DNA of 7,367 nt from Methylomonas sp. (lineage in GTDB: Bacteria; Pseudomonadota; Gammaproteobacteria; Methylococcales; Methylomonadaceae). Location of the stretch: contig JAQTYP010000167.1 in assembly GCA_028688235.1 (NCBI GenBank), positions 1 to 7,367 on the forward strand, written 5' to 3'. The position numbers were made by a program, and so were the translations under genes. Shown one piece after another: positions 5,697 through 7,367 of the stretch. How positions within the stretch are numbered: position 1 is the stretch's first letter; each line of letters begins with the position of its first letter. The notes beneath the pieces were generated by a model. The model worked only from the letters and a program-made list of their open reading frames with translations. It was not told the origin of the DNA and ran no database searches.

Positions 5697-6490
5697 CTGA
5701 TTCAAGCTGGCTATCGCGCACCGAACTTCTGATCGGCAAGGACAAACTCGACAAACTGCAACGTTCTCATGTATTGGTAGTCGGCATGGGCGGCGTCGGC
5801 TCTTTTGCAGCCGAGTTCGTTTGCAGGGCAGGCATAGGTGAAATGACCATCGTCGACGGCGACGTGGTCGACCCCAGCAACCGCAACCGCCAACTGCCGG
5901 CTTTAGCCACGACCCACGGTCAATCCAAAGCCGACGTGATGGGCGCACGCTTATTGGATATCAACCCGGACCTGAAATTACACATCAGACACGAATTCAT
6001 CACACCGGATACCGCCGCCGAACTGCTGAACAGCCACTACGATTACATCATAGACGCCATCGACAGCCTGACACCCAAGATCCATATGATACGCGCCGCG
6101 AAGGCTAGAAAAATGAAGATCATCAGTTCGATGGGAGCCGGCGGCAAACTGGATCCAACCCATTTGAAAGTCGTAGACATATCCAAAACCTACAACTGCC
6201 CATTCGCCCAGTTCATACGGATACGCCTGCGTAAACACGGCATCAGCCGCGGGGTCAAAGTGGTTTTTTCCCCCGAGGTCGTCAACAAAGACTCCTTGAT
6301 GTACACCGACGGCAGCAATTACAAGAAATCGGCCTACGGCACCATCTCCTACTTGCCGGCGGCATTCGGCGGCGTTTGCGCCTCCGTCGTCATTCGCAAT
6401 TTGATAAACGATACGGTGCATAGCCACCATCATAGCCAAACCGCCAAGGTGCCGACCGAATTCACGGAAACCAACGATGAGCAAGCATGA
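5693..6490 (+). CDS. tcdA: TcdA, tRNA threonylcarbamoyladenosine dehydratase
   Basis: An E1-like (ThiF/MoeB superfamily) ATP-dependent enzyme that dehydrates t6A at position 37 of ANN-decoding tRNAs to the cyclic ct6A form. The 265 residues match the E. coli length (268). Visible are the nucleotide-binding loop GMGGVGSFAAE (31-41), the acidic strand end VDGDVVD (54-60), the SNRNRQ motif (62-67) with its E1-type arginine, K79, DAIDS (121-125), GAGGKLDP (148-155) and the late segment GTISYLPAAFG (216-226). There is no rhodanese domain or zinc-binding CxxC pair, which argues against MoeB or ThiF. The tail after 240 is polar, with HSHHHS (243-248). The ATGA overlap with the upstream gene and another with the downstream gene point to one mRNA with translational coupling. 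In E. coli it is linked to csdA-csdE; here it is not. Confidence 0.93.
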   Translation: MTDSSWLSRTELLIGKDKLDKLQRSHVLVVGMGGVGSFAAEFVCRAGIGEMTIVDGDVVDPSNRNRQLPALATTHGQSKADVMGARLLDINPDLKLHIRHEFITPDTAAELLNSHYDYIIDAIDSLTPKIHMIRAAKARKMKIISSMGAGGKLDPTHLKVVDISKTYNCPFAQFIRIRLRKHGISRGVKVVFSPEVVNKDSLMYTDGSNYKKSAYGTISYLPAAFGGVCASVVIRNLINDTVHSHHHSQTAKVPTEFTETNDEQA

Positions 6491-6825
6491 GCAAGAAGCA
6501 ACCGCCGCAACCTGAAAGCACCGCCCCCGCCCAATTAAACTTGGTCAGCAGCAAGCGCTTACTGGCCTTGCGCCATACCGGCACGGACGACAAGAATAGC
6601 GACGCCCCCTCTATCACGCCAGAAACCCCAGCCTTGACTGAAGATAGGGAAACGGCAAGATTGCGGATGTTAATCAACCAACGCCTCGCCGAAATCATGG
6701 ACCAGTTACCCACCGGCAAACAAAACAACTTGTTCAAAATCCGTTACGGCGTGACTTCGAGCGAAATCCGGCTGCTTCCGCCTAAACGCGCCGCCCGGAT
6801 ACTGAAGATTAAAGCCCAAAAATAA
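6487..6825 (+). CDS. Unrecognised 112-residue basic protein coupled to tcdA
   Basis: I do not recognise this protein. The first 50 residues are rich in Pro, Gln, Ser and Thr and probably disordered (MSKKQPPQPESTAP..., then TGTDDKNSDAPSITPETP). Residues 52-75 look helical and amphipathic (EDRETARLRMLINQRLAEIM). The C-terminus is basic (RLLPPKRAARILKIKAQK, 95-112), which would suit RNA or ribosome binding, but that is inference. There is no signal peptide, membrane segment, cysteine or histidine cluster. The start ATG overlaps the tcdA stop in an ATGA, with no separate ribosome site needed, which together with the clean frame supports a real gene. A link with tRNA modification or with the following recB gene is possible but not shown. 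Confidence 0.75.
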   Translation: MSKKQPPQPESTAPAQLNLVSSKRLLALRHTGTDDKNSDAPSITPETPALTEDRETARLRMLINQRLAEIMDQLPTGKQNNLFKIRYGVTSSEIRLLPPKRAARILKIKAQK

Positions 6826-6830
6826 TCGAC

Positions 6831-6860
6831 ATGACCTTCACAGTATCAGCCAACACATAA
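6831..6860 (+). other. Nine-codon open frame before recB
   Basis: ATG at 6831 followed by TFTVSANT and TAA at 6858-6860, ending 9 bases before the recB ATG. No ribosome site precedes it. It may be chance, or a short upstream frame feeding ribosomes to recB, which itself has a weak site. Confidence 0.15.
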
Positions 6861-6869
6861 ACTTCCTGC

Positions 6870-7367
6870 ATGTCCAGCGCCAGCCCTATAGACGTCCTGA
6901 CTTTCCCGTTGTTCGGCACGCGCCTGATCGAAGCGAGCGCCGGCACCGGCAAGACTTATACCATCGCCGCCCTGTATGTACGCCTGATATTGGGTCATGG
7001 CTTGCAAAGCCCCGCACTCTTGCCGCCGGACATATTGGTCGTGACCTTTACGGAGGCCGCAACCAAGGAACTCAGGGAACGCATACGCAATCGATTGTCC
7101 GAAGCGGCAGCCTTCTTCCGGCAGAAAACCGCCACCAACGACGATTTTTTATTCAAACTGCGAGCGGATTATCCCAGCGAACAATGGCCGGCCTGTGCCT
7201 ACAGCCTCGAACTGGCCGCCAACTGGATGGACGACGCGGCCGTTTACACGATACACGGCTGGTGCAACCGCATGTTGCAGCAGCATGCCTTCGACAGCGG
7301 CAGCCTGTTCAAACAGGAAGTCGATACCAACGACCAGGAACTCTTGAACCAAGTCGTCAGGGATTAC
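6870..7367 (+). CDS. recB: RecB, exonuclease V beta subunit (N-terminal part, cut by window edge)
   Basis: A 3'-5' superfamily 1 helicase with a C-terminal nuclease that, with RecC and RecD, processes double-strand breaks for RecA-dependent repair and degrades foreign linear DNA. The visible 166 residues are the start of the helicase: LTFPLFGTRLIEASAGTGKTYTIAALY, with Walker A ASAGTGKT (22-29), motif Ia VVTFTEAATKELRERI (52-67), and YTIHGWCNRMLQQHAFDSGSL (128-148), the RecB-type motif containing the conserved His-Gly. The ATG at 6870 is the only in-frame start after the stop at 6858-6860; no good ribosome site is seen. RecB proteins are about 1,180 residues, so about 85% lies beyond the window. 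recC, often directly upstream, is not there; the preceding gene is the 112-residue unknown, 44 bases away, so the tatD-tcdA mRNA may continue into recB. Confidence 0.95.
   Translation, partial: MSSASPIDVLTFPLFGTRLIEASAGTGKTYTIAALYVRLILGHGLQSPALLPPDILVVTFTEAATKELRERIRNRLSEAAAFFRQKTATNDDFLFKLRADYPSEQWPACAYSLELAANWMDDAAVYTIHGWCNRMLQQHAFDSGSLFKQEVDTNDQELLNQVVRDY

Noticed and set aside
5978..6484. Minus-strand open frame opposite tcdA
   Set aside because: Antisense shadow; composition reflects the TcdA codons.
1..7367. A novel defence, toxin-antitoxin or mobile system
   Set aside because: Apart from the unknown 112-residue protein and the DUF5658 protein, all genes belong to conserved housekeeping families; nothing suggests a defence or mobile cassette.

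Overview
The window looks like ordinary chromosomal DNA of a gammaproteobacterium. EttA, Hfq, HflX, HflK, TcdA and RecB all closely resemble their gammaproteobacterial counterparts as I remember them. Base composition looks balanced to slightly GC-rich. The style of the genes and of one intergenic palindromic element reminds me of Methylococcales (Methylomonas or Methylobacter-like methanotrophs). That placement is an impression, because no methane-oxidation gene is present to confirm it.

Left half, minus strand, read from about 4000 down to 1: ettA (ABC-F translation factor) has its own -10 box. After a hairpin and a separate promoter come hfq (RNA chaperone), hflX (ribosome-splitting GTPase, TTG start) and the first 136 codons of hflK (membrane regulator of the FtsH protease), which runs off the window. 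The hfq-hflX-hflK order is the classical one, but miaA, the usual gene before hfq, is not there; ettA is in its place. All four products act in translation or quality control: initiation under energy stress, sRNA regulation, rescue of stalled ribosomes, and control of membrane proteolysis.

Middle, 4000-4381: a divergent intergenic region of 382 bases holding the ettA -10 box, a 106-bp imperfect inverted-repeat element with nested hairpins, and a short AT-rich palindrome. It lies between ettA and a small membrane protein gene of DUF5658 type, which has a very strong Shine-Dalgarno sequence.

Right half, plus strand: the DUF5658 gene, then two tandem hairpins, then a tightly coupled trio: a TatD-family metallohydrolase, TcdA (which cyclises t6A37 of tRNA to ct6A) and an unrecognised 112-residue basic protein. 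Both junctions of the trio are 4-nt ATGA overlaps. After 44 bases the recB gene (nuclease-helicase subunit of RecBCD) begins and runs off the right edge. It is not directly preceded by recC.

I see no CRISPR array, tRNA, rRNA, insertion sequence or toxin/defence cassette. The least explained items are the 106-bp inverted-repeat element, the 112-residue protein coupled to tcdA, and the N-terminal extension of the DUF5658 protein.
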